Notes: a model not told the origin generated them from the letters alone. DNA of 64,000 nt from Streptomyces pilosus (GCF_014649835.1 NZ_BMTU01000005.1:124001-188000); one strand, 5' to 3'. Positions 44,938-55,947 are shown, counted from the first letter of the stretch. Made by a program: numbers and translations.

Positions 44938-45467
44938 GCGGGACCTCCCGCCATCCAGCGGGCGCCGAGCCGCGCGGTGAGCGCGCCCAGGACGGCGCCG
45001 GCCGCCACGTCCGAGGGGTAGTGGACGCCGGCCACCAGCCGGGAGACGCACACGGCCGCGGCCAGCGGGGGCACCGCGCGGGCGCCCAGCGCGCCGAAGG
45101 CGACGGCGGCGGCCGCCGCGGAGGTGGCGTGCGAGCTGGGGAAGGAGTGCCGGCCGACGGTGCCGACCAGGGGTTCCACGTGGCGGGGGCGGGGTCTGCG
45201 CACGATCCGCTTCACCCCCATGCTGACGGCGTGGGCGCCCGCGGTGAGCGCGGTGCCGCGCAGCCAGGCACCGCGCCGCGGCCGGTCCACGGCCGCTCCG
45301 GTGAGGCCGGCCGCGAGCCACAGCGCCCCGTGCTCCCCCGCCCAGGACAGGGCCCGCGCGGCCCCGGCCACGCGCGGGTCCGCGCCGCGGGCCCTGAGCG
45401 CGGCGACGATCCGGTGGTCCAGGCCGCGGAGACCGCGGGGGTGCGGCAGGTCGTGGTGGTCGTCCAT
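44934..45467 (-). CDS. PAP2-family phosphatase (Rv3807c-like)
   Basis: 177 aa with the three PAP2 motifs: KRIVRRPRPRH, SFPSSHATS and SRLVAGVHYPSDVAAG. In mycobacteria the equivalent protein is assigned to dephosphorylation of 5-phosphoribosyl-decaprenyl phosphate. ATG 45467 is chosen at the start of the conserved part; ATG 45527 in frame is an alternative. First gene of the leftward operon, divergent from dprE1. Confidence 0.82.
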   Translation of the reverse strand: MDDHHDLPHPRGLRGLDHRIVAALRARGADPRVAGAARALSWAGEHGALWLAAGLTGAAVDRPRRGAWLRGTALTAGAHAVSMGVKRIVRRPRPRHVEPLVGTVGRHSFPSSHATSAAAAAVAFGALGARAVPPLAAAVCVSRLVAGVHYPSDVAAGAVLGALTARLGARWMAGGPA

Positions 45468-45587
45468 GTGGACCCACTGTTCACCCTCGGCGGGCCGGAA
45501 TTCCGCCCTGCCGGTGCGACATCCCATTAATCACCCGTTTCAGGGACGGCGATGACGTTTCAAAACCAATGCGTCACAAGGGGGCGA

Positions 45588-45593
45588 TACGGT
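45588..45593 (+). promoter_or_regulatory. TACGGT box, leaderless promoter of dprE1-like gene
   Basis: TACGGT ends 7 bases before ATG 45601, which lacks a Shine-Dalgarno. The 133-base divergent region also has AT-rich patches at 45526-45534 and 45556-45570 that may serve the PAP2 operon. Confidence 0.5.
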
Positions 45594-45600
45594 CGCCGTC

Positions 45601-46956
45601 ATGTCTGCCGACACGGTTTCCGTCACGGGATGGGGCCGCACCGCTCCCACCACCGCCCGGCTGATCCGCCCCCGGACGTACGAGGAGGCCGCCCTGGCCG
45701 TCCGGGAGTGCGGGGCCCGCGGAGGCATCGCGCGGGGCCTGGGGCGGGCGTACGGGGACGCGGCGCAGAACGCGGGCGGCGCGGTGCTCGACATGACCGG
45801 CCTGGACCACGTCCACGCGATCGACGCCGACGGCGGCACCGTGCTGTGCGACGCGGGCGTCTCCCTGCACCGGCTGATGGAGGTGCTGCTGCCGCTGGGC
45901 TGGTTCGTGCCGGTGACGCCCGGCACCCGCTACGTGACCGTCGGCGGGGCGATCGGCGCCGACATCCACGGCAAGAACCACCACGTCTCCGGCTCCTTCT
46001 CCCGTCACGTGCTCTCCCTGGAGCTGCTCACCGCCGACGGCGAGGTCCGTACGGTCGTCCCGGGCACGCCGCTGTTCGAGGCGACGGCCGGCGGCATGGG
46101 CCTGACCGGGGTGATCCTCACCGCGACGATCCGGCTCCAGCCGGTCGAGACCTCGCTGATGTCGGTCGACACCGAACGCGCCGACGACCTGGACGACCTG
46201 ATGGCCCGTCTCGCCGGCACCGACCACCGCTACCGCTACTCGGTCGCCTGGATCGACCTGCTGGCCCGCGGCCGGGCCACCGGCCGCGCGGTCCTCACCC
46301 GCGGCGACCACGCGCCCCTGGACGCCCTGCCGCGCGGCGCACGCGCGCGCCGGGACCCCCTCTCCTTCCGCACCTCCCGCCTGCCGGCCGCCCCCTCCTT
46401 CGTCCCCGAGGGCCTGCTCAGCCGCGCCACCGTGGGGCTGTTCAACGAGCTCTGGTACCGCAAGGCGCCCCGCGCGCGGACCGGGCAGCTCCAGCGGATC
46501 CCGGCGTTCTTCCACCCCCTGGACGGGGTGCCGCACTGGAACCGGGTGTACGGCCGGGGCGGCTTCGTCCAGTACCAGTTCGTCGTCGGGCACGGCCGGG
46601 AGGACGCCCTGCACCGGATCGTGCGCAGGATCTCCGAGCGGCGCTGCCCGTCCTTCCTCGCCGTCCTCAAACGCTTCGGCGACGCCGACCCGGGCTGGCT
46701 GTCCTTCCCCCTCCCGGGCTGGACCCTCGCCCTGGACGTCCCGGCGGGACTGCCCGGCCTGGGCAGCTTCCTCGACGAACTCGACGAGGAGGTGGCGGGC
46801 GCCGGCGGGCGCGTCTACCTCGCCAAGGACTCCCGGCTGCGCCCGGAACTGCTCCCCGCCATGTACCCCCGCCTGGGTGACTTCCGTGCGCTGCGCGCCG
46901 CCCTGGACCCGCGCGGGGTGTTCACCTCCGACCTGTCCCGCCGGCTCCACCTCTGA
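45601..46956 (+). CDS. dprE1: DprE1-like decaprenylphosphoryl-ribose 2'-oxidase (FAD)
   Basis: Flavoprotein oxidising decaprenyl-phosphoryl-ribose at C2', first half of epimerisation to the arabinose form. 451 aa. FAD (VAO-type) region: ARGLGRAYGDAAQN, VPVTPGTRYVTVGGAIGADIHGKNHH and GMGLTGVIL. Substrate domain: FLAVLKRFG ... WLSFPLPGWTLALD with the conserved Lys; the Cys in RRCPSFLAVL probably aligns with the Cys that benzothiazinones modify in mycobacterial DprE1 (inference). Followed after 30 bases by the DprE2-like gene, as in Rv3790-Rv3791. Confidence 0.9.
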   Translation: MSADTVSVTGWGRTAPTTARLIRPRTYEEAALAVRECGARGGIARGLGRAYGDAAQNAGGAVLDMTGLDHVHAIDADGGTVLCDAGVSLHRLMEVLLPLGWFVPVTPGTRYVTVGGAIGADIHGKNHHVSGSFSRHVLSLELLTADGEVRTVVPGTPLFEATAGGMGLTGVILTATIRLQPVETSLMSVDTERADDLDDLMARLAGTDHRYRYSVAWIDLLARGRATGRAVLTRGDHAPLDALPRGARARRDPLSFRTSRLPAAPSFVPEGLLSRATVGLFNELWYRKAPRARTGQLQRIPAFFHPLDGVPHWNRVYGRGGFVQYQFVVGHGREDALHRIVRRISERRCPSFLAVLKRFGDADPGWLSFPLPGWTLALDVPAGLPGLGSFLDELDEEVAGAGGRVYLAKDSRLRPELLPAMYPRLGDFRALRAALDPRGVFTSDLSRRLHL

Positions 46957-46986
46957 AACCGTCGACCCTCCTGACAAGGAGCTGCC

Positions 46987-47742
46987 GTGAAGGACGCCTT
47001 CGGCCTCCCCCAGTCCCTGCTCGTCCTCGGCGGCACGTCCGAGATCGCGCTCGCCACCGCGCGGCGGCTGATCGCCCGCCGCACCCGCGTGGTGTGGCTC
47101 GCCGGCCGCCCCTCCCCCGCCCTGGACGAGGCCGCCGGGCAGTTGCGCGGGCTCGGCGCCGAGGTGCGCACCGTCGCCTTCGACGCGCTGGACCCCGCCG
47201 CCCACGAGGACGCCCTCGGCAAGGTGTTCGCCGAGGGCGACATCGACCTGGTGCTGCTCGCCTTCGGCACCCTGGGCGACCAGGCGCACGACGAACGGGA
47301 CCCGCGGGCGGCGGTGCGGGTCGCGCAGACCAACTACACCGGCGCCGTCTCGGCGGGCCTGGTGTGCGCCGGGGCCCTCCAGGCGCAGGGTCACGGCTCA
47401 CTGGTGGTGCTGTCGTCCGTGGCGGGCGAGCGGGCCCGCCGCGCGAACTTCATCTACGGCTCCAGCAAGGCCGGCCTGGACGCGTTCGCCCAGGGCCTCG
47501 GGGACGCGCTGTACGGCACGGGCGTGCACGTCATGGTCGTGCGCCCCGGGTTCGTGCGGACACGGATGACGGACGGGCTGCCCGAGGCTCCGCTGGCGAC
47601 CACCCCGGAGGCGGTCGCGGCGGCCGTGGAGCTGGGGCTGCGGCGCCGGACGGAGACGGTGTGGGTGCCGGGGGCGCTGCGGGTGGTGATGTCGGCGCTG
47701 CGGCACCTGCCGCGCGGGGTGTTCCGGCGGCTGCCGCTGTGA
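46987..47742 (+). CDS. dprE2: DprE2-like short-chain dehydrogenase
   Basis: 251 aa SDR reducing the 2'-keto intermediate to decaprenyl-phosphoryl-arabinose. NAD(P) motif SLLVLGGTSEIALATARRL, VLSSVAGERARRANF for the catalytic Ser, and YGSSKAGLD with the catalytic Tyr-Lys. GTG 46987 has AAGGAGCTGCC upstream. Paired with dprE1; same order as the mycobacterial genes. Confidence 0.9.
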   Translation: MKDAFGLPQSLLVLGGTSEIALATARRLIARRTRVVWLAGRPSPALDEAAGQLRGLGAEVRTVAFDALDPAAHEDALGKVFAEGDIDLVLLAFGTLGDQAHDERDPRAAVRVAQTNYTGAVSAGLVCAGALQAQGHGSLVVLSSVAGERARRANFIYGSSKAGLDAFAQGLGDALYGTGVHVMVVRPGFVRTRMTDGLPEAPLATTPEAVAAAVELGLRRRTETVWVPGALRVVMSALRHLPRGVFRRLPL

Positions 47743-47767
47743 GAGGCGCGGGAGGGCGGCGGCGGGG

Positions 47768-48346
47768 TCAGTGCGCGGAGACGGAGCCCAGGTCCGCGCG
47801 GCCGGTCTGCGGGGGCACCACGACGGAGCCGAAGGGGAAGTCGCGCAGCTTGCGCCACACCCCGTCGGCACCCTGCTCGTAGAGCGCGAAGCCGGTGCAG
47901 GCCCACTGGGCCTCGTAGTCGGCGAGCTCCGCGTGGGCGCGGTCCATCGCCGCCTCGTCGATCCCGTGCGCCACGGTGACGTGCGGGTGGTACGGGAACT
48001 GCAGCTCGCGGGCCACCGGGCCGGAGGCGGACCGGATCTGCTTCTGCAGCCAGGTGCAGGCCGCGCCGCCCTCGACGACCTGGACGAACACCACCGGCGT
48101 CAGGGGCCGGAAGGTGCCGGTGCCGGAGAGCCGCATGGGGAACGGGCGGGCGGCCGCGGCGACCTCGCCGAGGTGCGCCTCGACGGCCGCCAGGTCGGTG
48201 TCGCCGACCTCCGTCGGCGGCAGCAGGGTGACGTGCGTGGGGATGCCGTGAGCCGCGGCGTCGCCGAAGCCCGCGCGCAGCTGCTGAAGCCGGCTGCCGT
48301 GAGGCTCCGGGACCGCGATCGACACACCGATCGTTACGGTCCCCAC
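47768..48346 (-). CDS. 2H phosphoesterase (2'-5' RNA ligase / CPDase family)
   Basis: 192 aa. Two HxT motifs, THVTLLPP near residue 40 and HPHVTVAHG near residue 120, define the family, which opens 2',3'-cyclic phosphates or makes 2'-5' linkages. GTG 48346 with AGGAGACGAC upstream. Convergent with dprE2 (25-base gap). Possible RNA repair or cyclic nucleotide role; substrate unknown. Confidence 0.88.
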   Translation of the reverse strand: MGTVTIGVSIAVPEPHGSRLQQLRAGFGDAAAHGIPTHVTLLPPTEVGDTDLAAVEAHLGEVAAAARPFPMRLSGTGTFRPLTPVVFVQVVEGGAACTWLQKQIRSASGPVARELQFPYHPHVTVAHGIDEAAMDRAHAELADYEAQWACTGFALYEQGADGVWRKLRDFPFGSVVVPPQTGRADLGSVSAH

Positions 48347-48523
48347 GTCGTCTCCTGTCGTTGTGGTGGTGAAGCGCGGTGGTGGTGCACCGGGTGACCG
48401 CCGGAGCGGTCACCCTGTCATCGACTGTACGACCACGACCCGGATGCGGGCAGGCGCAACCGGAGTGATGTGCAGCGCTGTGCGGTGGTACGGATCGCGG
48501 CCGTGGACCGGTTCAGCGCCGGT

Positions 48524-51093
<2,570 letters not shown>

Positions 51094-51128
51094 GGAGGAC
51101 CTCCGGACGTGGCGTTCGGCGTTCACGG

Positions 51129-51232
51129 TACGGCCCAGGCGCACGGCACGGTGCCGGCCCCGGCGGTGTGCGGGTCCGGGGGCCGCTTCCCGATGGTTGG
51201 TCCATCCCAGCGCGCCAGTCACGGCCCACGGT
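51129..51232 (-). promoter_or_regulatory. ZTP (pfl) riboswitch upstream of glyA
   Basis: Minus-strand leader between glyA and the preceding gene. In order: CGTGACTGGCG (51213-51223), GGGATGGACCAACCATCGGG (51189-51208) with a GGATGG/CCATC-type hairpin, GAAGCGG just after it, a variable GC-rich hairpin, then CCGTGCGCCTGGGCCG (51131-51146). These match the two conserved halves of the pfl motif, and pfl RNAs upstream of glyA are known in actinobacteria. A TAACCT box at 51234-51239 would start transcription just before the aptamer. It senses ZMP/ZTP (folate shortage) and would raise glyA expression, probably by ribosome-site or terminator control about 40 bases downstream. Confidence 0.85.
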
Positions 51233-51294
51233 CAGGTTACCGGGCGGCACGCAGTGCCACGGGAGGGCGTCCACCATACGGGCGCCGGCACCCC

Positions 51295-52479
51295 CTAGAG
51301 GATCACGTGTGGAAGGAAACGGGCGTAGTCGTCGGTCACCAGGCCCGAGGACTCCCGGATGCCGAGTCCCGCCGCCTCGTTCTCCACCACCCAGGTGCCG
51401 AGGACGACGTGGTTGCCGTCGAAGTCGGGCAGCGGGGCCAGCTGTTGATAGCAGCAGGGTTCGTCGCGGAGCACCGGGTCGGCGCCGGGCCGGTGGACGG
51501 TCACTCCCGCGCCCTCGCGGCCGAGCAGGGGCTTGGCGACCCAGCCGGTGGTGTCGGCCAGCTCCCGCGGGCCGTCGAGGTGGGCGGGGAGGAGGTTGGG
51601 GTGGCCGGGGTAGAGCTCCCAGAGGATCGCGAGCAGGGCCTTGTTGCTGAGCAGCATCTTCCAGGCGGGCTCGATCCAGAGGGTGGTGCCGGTGCCGCCG
51701 CCGTTGTCGAGGGTGTCGAGCACATGACCGGCGAAGCGGTCGGTGGTCAGCCACTCCCAGGGGTACAGCTTGAAGATGCTGCGGATGAAGCGGAGCCCGT
51801 TGTCGACGAAGCGGCCGGAGAGGCGGTCCCAGCCGATCTCCTCCATGGACAGCCAGTCGGTGTCGAGACCGGCCTGCTCGGCGGTCTCCTTGAGGTAGGC
51901 GACGGTCATCAGGTCCTCGCCGAGCTCGTCGGCGGAGGAGTGGGCGAAGTACAGGGGGCTGCCCGGCGGCAGGAGGGGGGCCTGCTTCCGCCAGGCGTCG
52001 ACGAGGCGCTCGTGGAGGGAGTTCCACTGGTCGGCGCCGGGGAAGCGGTCCTCCATCCAGAACCACTGGGGCGAGGCGGCCTCCACCAGGGAGGTCGGGG
52101 TGTCCGCGTTGTACTCCAGCAGCTTCGCGGGGCCCGTGCCGTCGTAGCGGAGGTCGAAGCGGCCGTAGAGCGAGGGAAGTTCGGCGCGCCGGTGCCAGGC
52201 CTCGGCGACCGCGCGGGCGATCCGCGGGTCGGTGATGCCGAGGTCGGCGAAGCGGTCGGCGGTGACGATGTGCTCGGCCGCCGCGAGGCACATGCGGTGC
52301 AGTTCCTCGACGACCTCCTCCAGCGCCTCGACCTCCTCCAGGGAGAAGACGTAGTAGGCGCTCTCGTCCCAGTAGGGGCGCAGCGACCCGTCGGGGTAGC
52401 GGGTGAGCGGGTAGACGAGCCCCTGCTCCTCGACGGTCTCCTGCCAGCCGGGGCGGGGCTCGATGGTGCGCCGTTCCAC
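51295..52479 (-). CDS. Glutathionylspermidine synthase-like ATP-grasp protein (YgiC/YjfC type)
   Basis: 394 aa, complete synthetase domain without the amidase domain of E. coli Gsp. Motifs: DLRYDGTGPAKLLEYNADTPTSLVE, FAHSSADELGEDLMTVAYL, LWIEPAWKMLLSNKALLAIL and VAKPLLGREGAGVTVHR, i.e. ATP-grasp metal and nucleotide sites. It lies 7 bases after the small lipoprotein gene, repeating the ygiB-ygiC arrangement of enterobacteria. Substrate in actinobacteria (which lack glutathione) is unknown; it may ligate a peptide or amine. Confidence 0.88.
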   Translation of the reverse strand: MERRTIEPRPGWQETVEEQGLVYPLTRYPDGSLRPYWDESAYYVFSLEEVEALEEVVEELHRMCLAAAEHIVTADRFADLGITDPRIARAVAEAWHRRAELPSLYGRFDLRYDGTGPAKLLEYNADTPTSLVEAASPQWFWMEDRFPGADQWNSLHERLVDAWRKQAPLLPPGSPLYFAHSSADELGEDLMTVAYLKETAEQAGLDTDWLSMEEIGWDRLSGRFVDNGLRFIRSIFKLYPWEWLTTDRFAGHVLDTLDNGGGTGTTLWIEPAWKMLLSNKALLAILWELYPGHPNLLPAHLDGPRELADTTGWVAKPLLGREGAGVTVHRPGADPVLRDEPCCYQQLAPLPDFDGNHVVLGTWVVENEAAGLGIRESSGLVTDDYARFLPHVIL

Positions 52480-52486
52480 GATCCGC

Positions 52487-52831
52487 TCAGCCGCCGCCGC
52501 TGCCGGAGCCCGAGCAGCCGAAGCCGCCCCGGTCGACCGCCTCGCTGCGGCTGAACGTGCCGCGCTCGGCGTAGCCGGACCGGACGTCCGCGTCGTAGTA
52601 CCAGTCGGCGTCGCCGCCGCGGGACCTGCTCTTGCCGTAGGAACCGGAGGAGCCGGAGGACGTGCAGTTCTTGTCCGCGACGACCTTGTAGCCCTTGACG
52701 TAGTCGTAGCTGTCCCGGTCCACGCACCGCCGGTCGGGGTCCGACCCGCAGGAGGTCAGGGCCGCCGCGAGCACCCCCATCCCGCCGAGCACCACCGTGC
52801 TCGACCGCAACCGCCGCCGTGACTCCGCCAT
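52487..52831 (-). CDS. Small Cys/Ser/Gly-rich lipoprotein (YgiB-like partner)
   Basis: 114 aa from ATG 52831, with GGGGGAGAC upstream. Signal peptide with lipobox ending LTSC, then CVDRDSYDYVKGYKVVADKNC, a Ser/Gly/Tyr-rich stretch and DADWYYDADVRSGYAERGTF, ending GFGCSGSGSGGG. Position and composition recall YgiB/DUF1190, but similarity is only general. Coupled (7-base gap) to the ATP-grasp gene; it may be that enzyme's substrate or anchor. Confidence 0.7.
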   Translation of the reverse strand: MAESRRRLRSSTVVLGGMGVLAAALTSCGSDPDRRCVDRDSYDYVKGYKVVADKNCTSSGSSGSYGKSRSRGGDADWYYDADVRSGYAERGTFSRSEAVDRGGFGCSGSGSGGG

Positions 52832-52997
52832 GTCTCCCCCTGTGTGCCGCTTCCGCCGCCCGCCGGGGCCCTGTCCGCTCCCGGCTCGCGGCGGACAGCC
52901 TAGAGACCGCCCCGCGTCCGGTCACCACAGCCCCCGTCCGCCGGCGCCACGGCGGCGGCCCTTTGCGCCCCTTGGCGCCGAATGCGCGCATCGTTCC

Positions 52998-54383
52998 TCA
53001 GGGCAGCGCCCTGCACAGGGCCTCCAGGGTGGCCGTCCAGGCGTGGTCGGGCGGGGTGGCGTAGCCGACGACCAGCGCGTCGGGCGAGGTGGCGCCGGCG
53101 TCGGGGTGGCGGAAGCGGGAGAGGCCGAGGACGGAGAGGCCGTGCCAGGCGGCCGCCTGGACGACGGACCGTTCGGTGCCGGGCGGCAGCCGCAGGACGG
53201 CGTGCAGGCCGGCTGCGATGCCGGTGACCTGGACGTCGGGTGCCCGTTCGGCGAGGGCCCGGACCAGGGCGTCGCGGCGCCGGCGGTAGCGCAGGCGGGC
53301 GGCGCGGACGTGACGGTCGTAGGCGCCGGAGGTGAGGAACTCGGCGAGGGCGAGCTGTTCGACGACACCGACCGGGAGGCCGCCGCCCTGCTCGGTGACG
53401 GCGGGGAGCAGCGACGGGGGCACGACCGCCCAGCCCAGGCGGAGGCCCGGGGCGAGGGACTTGCTGGCCGTGCCGAGGTAGACGACGTGGTCGGGGTCGA
53501 GGTCCTGGAGCGCGCCGACGGGCTGGCGGTCGTAGCGGAACTCGCCGTCGTAGTCGTCCTCCAGGATCAGGGTGCCGGTGCGGCGGGCCCGGTCGACGAC
53601 GGCGGCGCGGCGTTCCGGGACCAGGGCGCCGCCCAGGGGGAACTGGTGGGCGGGGCTGAGCAGCACCGCGTCGGCGGACCCCGGCTCGTGGGCGCGTGTG
53701 CCGAGGGTGTCGTGGGGCAGCGGGGTGGTGGTCAGGCCGGCGCGGGTGGCCAGGTTCCAGTGGGCGTCCAGACCGTAGGACTCCACGGCCAGGGTGCGGG
53801 CGCCGCGGGCGTGCAGGGCCTCGCAGAGGAGGCGGAGGCCGTGGGCGAAACCCGCGCAGACGACGAGGTGTTCGGGGTCGGCGCGCACGCCGCGGACGCG
53901 CGCCAGATAGTCCGCGAGGGCGGTGCGCAGTTCGGGGCGGCCCCGCGGGTCGCCGTAGCCGAAGGCCTCGTGGGGCGCGGCGGCGAGGGCGCGGCGGGTG
54001 GCCCTCAGCCATTCCGCCCGGGGGAAGGAGGCGAGGTCGGGGGTGCCGGGAACCAGGCTGTAGGGGAGGCGGCCGGGCGTCCGGCGGGGGGCCGGGGCGG
54101 GGGCCGGCGGGCCGGGGTCCACGCGGTCGGCGACGCGGGTGCCGGAGCCCTGCCGGGCGGTGAGCCTGCCCTCGGCGACCAGGTCGGCGTAGGCGTCGGC
54201 GACGGTGTTGCGGGCGATGCCGAGGTCCGCGGCGAGGGAGCGGGAGGAGGGCAGACGGGTGCCCGGGGCGAGGCGGCCGGTGCGGACGGCCTCGCGCAGG
54301 GCGTCGGTGAGCCCGCGGCGCAGGCCGGGACCGGCCGGGTCGAGGTGGAGGTCGATGCCGAAAGTGGCCCAGCGTTCCGCCAT
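52998..54383 (-). CDS. MocR-type GntR/aminotransferase regulator (PdxR-like)
   Basis: 461 aa. N-terminal GntR winged helix (LRRGLTDALREAVRTGRLAPG ... SRSLAADLGIARNTVADAYA) fused to a fold-type I aminotransferase domain with the PLP Lys in LGTASKSLAPGLRLGW and LILEDDYDGEFRY. Typical PdxR/GabR/TauR architecture. ATG 54383 lies 8 bases after TATGGT; upstream in-frame codons overlap the divergent promoter. Likely controls the divergent AhpD-like gene or PLP/amine metabolism in response to a PLP-bound effector. Confidence 0.92.
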   Translation of the reverse strand: MAERWATFGIDLHLDPAGPGLRRGLTDALREAVRTGRLAPGTRLPSSRSLAADLGIARNTVADAYADLVAEGRLTARQGSGTRVADRVDPGPPAPAPAPRRTPGRLPYSLVPGTPDLASFPRAEWLRATRRALAAAPHEAFGYGDPRGRPELRTALADYLARVRGVRADPEHLVVCAGFAHGLRLLCEALHARGARTLAVESYGLDAHWNLATRAGLTTTPLPHDTLGTRAHEPGSADAVLLSPAHQFPLGGALVPERRAAVVDRARRTGTLILEDDYDGEFRYDRQPVGALQDLDPDHVVYLGTASKSLAPGLRLGWAVVPPSLLPAVTEQGGGLPVGVVEQLALAEFLTSGAYDRHVRAARLRYRRRRDALVRALAERAPDVQVTGIAAGLHAVLRLPPGTERSVVQAAAWHGLSVLGLSRFRHPDAGATSPDALVVGYATPPDHAWTATLEALCRALP

Positions 54384-54429
54384 GGGAATGGACCATACTC
54401 CTGGGCCGCACCGCTCGTAGGGTCGGGAC
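54384..54429. promoter_or_regulatory. Overlapping divergent leaderless promoters
   Basis: Only 46 bases separate the two starts. TATGGT (54392-54397, minus strand) is 8 bases before ATG 54383; TAGGGT (54418-54423) is 6 bases before ATG 54430. Each promoter's -35 region therefore lies over the other transcript's start, so binding of the regulator would affect both. Confidence 0.55.
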
Positions 54430-54948
54430 ATGACCACCACCGAGACGACACCGGCCCCGATCCCGACCCCGGCGTACGCCGCCGAGGCGCCCGCCCGTGT
54501 GGAATGGGCCCGGCACGCCCCCGAGGTCTACAAGGCGATGGTCCGGCTGGACTCCGCCGCCCGGAAGGGCCTCGACCCCACGCTGTACGAACTGGTGAAG
54601 ATCCGCGCCTCCCAGATCAACCACTGCGCCTTCTGCCTGGACATGCACAGCAAGGACGCCCTCGCGGCCGGCGAGAGCGTCGAGCGGATCGTGCAGCTCA
54701 CCGCGTGGGAGGAGTCGCGGCACTTCTACACGGAGAAGGAGCTCGCGGCGATCGAGCTGACGGAGGCCGTCACTGTGCTGACGGACGGTTTCGTGCCCGA
54801 CGAGGTGTACGAGCGGGCCGCCGGGCACTTCGACGAGGCGGAGCTGTCCCAGCTGATCGCCGCGATCACGGTCATCAACGCGTGGAACCGGTTCGGTGTG
54901 ACGTGCCGGATGACGCCGGGCCACTACCGGCCGGGACAGCACCGGTGA
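54430..54948 (+). CDS. Carboxymuconolactone decarboxylase / AhpD-like protein
   Basis: 172 aa. The AhpD-type redox motif is HCAFCLDMHSKDA (CxxC followed by His) in the helix after LYELVKIRASQIN; the C-terminal QLIAAITVINAWNRFGV is typical of CMD-family proteins. Likely a peroxide- or thiol-linked oxidoreductase. MTTTETTPAPIPTPAYAAEA at the N-terminus is disordered. Leaderless start at 54430. Common divergent partner of MocR-type regulators in actinobacteria. Confidence 0.9.
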   Translation: MTTTETTPAPIPTPAYAAEAPARVEWARHAPEVYKAMVRLDSAARKGLDPTLYELVKIRASQINHCAFCLDMHSKDALAAGESVERIVQLTAWEESRHFYTEKELAAIELTEAVTVLTDGFVPDEVYERAAGHFDEAELSQLIAAITVINAWNRFGVTCRMTPGHYRPGQHR

Positions 54949-54983
54949 GGGTCACCGGTGCCGTCCCGCCGCCGCGCCGGGGG

Positions 54984-55946
54984 TCAGGGCAGCCACTTCT
55001 TCCAGACGGACGGGTGGCTGTCCACCCACTTCTTCGCCGCCTCCCCCGGTGACAGCTTCCGGTCGGCGATCATCAGGGAGACCTCGTTCTGGTCCTCCGT
55101 CGTCCACCGGAAGTTCCGGAGCAGTTCCGCCGCCTCGCCGCCGTTCTCGGCGAAGTCCGCGTTCAGGTACTTCTGCAGCGGCGTGACCGGGTAGGCGCAG
55201 GCGACCTCCGCCGGATCGGCGTCGCAGCCCTCCTCGTAGGGCGGCAGCTTCACCTCGGTCATCGGCACCTGCTCGAACAGCCACTGGGGCGTGTACCAGT
55301 AGGTGAGGAAGGGCTTCTTCTCCTTGGCGAACTGCTTGATCTGGGTGATCTGCGCCGCCTCGGAGCCGGCGAACACCACCCGGTAGTCCAGCTTCAGGTT
55401 CTTCACCAGCGCCTTGTCGTTGGTGACGTAGGACGGCGAGCCGTCCATCAGCTGTCCCTTGCCGCCGCTCTCGGGGGTGCGGAACCGGTCGGCGTACTTG
55501 TTGAGGTTCTTCCAGTCGGTGACGTCCGGGTGCTGCTCGGCGAAGTACGTCGGCACGTACCAGCCGATGTGCCCGGTGACGCCGAGGTCGCCGCCGGGGG
55601 CGATGGTCTTCTTCTCCTCGACGTAGCGCCGTTCCTGCTCGGGATGTCCCCAGTCCTCCAGGATCGCGTCGACCCTGCCCTGGCTGAGCGCGTCCCAGGC
55701 GGGCACCTCGTCGACCTGGACGGTGTCGACGCGGTAGCCGAGCTCGTGCTCCAGCAGGTACCGGGCGACGGCCACGTTGGCCTGTGCGCCCACCCAGGAC
55801 TGCACGGACAGGGTGACGGTCCTGGCCCCCTGGGCGTTCGCGAAGGGCGACGCCTGCCGGGTCATGTCGGCGGCCCCGCAGCCGGTCAGGGCCAGCAGCG
55901 CCAGGGCGGAGCCGGCGGCCACCGCCGGGATCGTACGGATACGCAT
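54984..55946 (-). CDS. Glycine betaine/proline-binding lipoprotein (ProX/OpuAC type)
   Basis: 320 aa. Signal peptide with lipobox ending LTGC. OpuAC fold: TLSVQSWVGAQANVAVARYL, VDAILEDWGHPEQERRYVEE, GHIGWYVPTYFAEQHPDV and KKPFLTYWYTPQWLFEQ, with Trp/Tyr residues that could form an aromatic cage for a quaternary amine. Ends VDSHPSVWKKWLP as expected. Starts 1-2 bases from the permease stop. Osmoprotectant uptake. Confidence 0.92.
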   Translation of the reverse strand: MRIRTIPAVAAGSALALLALTGCGAADMTRQASPFANAQGARTVTLSVQSWVGAQANVAVARYLLEHELGYRVDTVQVDEVPAWDALSQGRVDAILEDWGHPEQERRYVEEKKTIAPGGDLGVTGHIGWYVPTYFAEQHPDVTDWKNLNKYADRFRTPESGGKGQLMDGSPSYVTNDKALVKNLKLDYRVVFAGSEAAQITQIKQFAKEKKPFLTYWYTPQWLFEQVPMTEVKLPPYEEGCDADPAEVACAYPVTPLQKYLNADFAENGGEAAELLRNFRWTTEDQNEVSLMIADRKLSPGEAAKKWVDSHPSVWKKWLP

Positions 55947-55947
55947 G

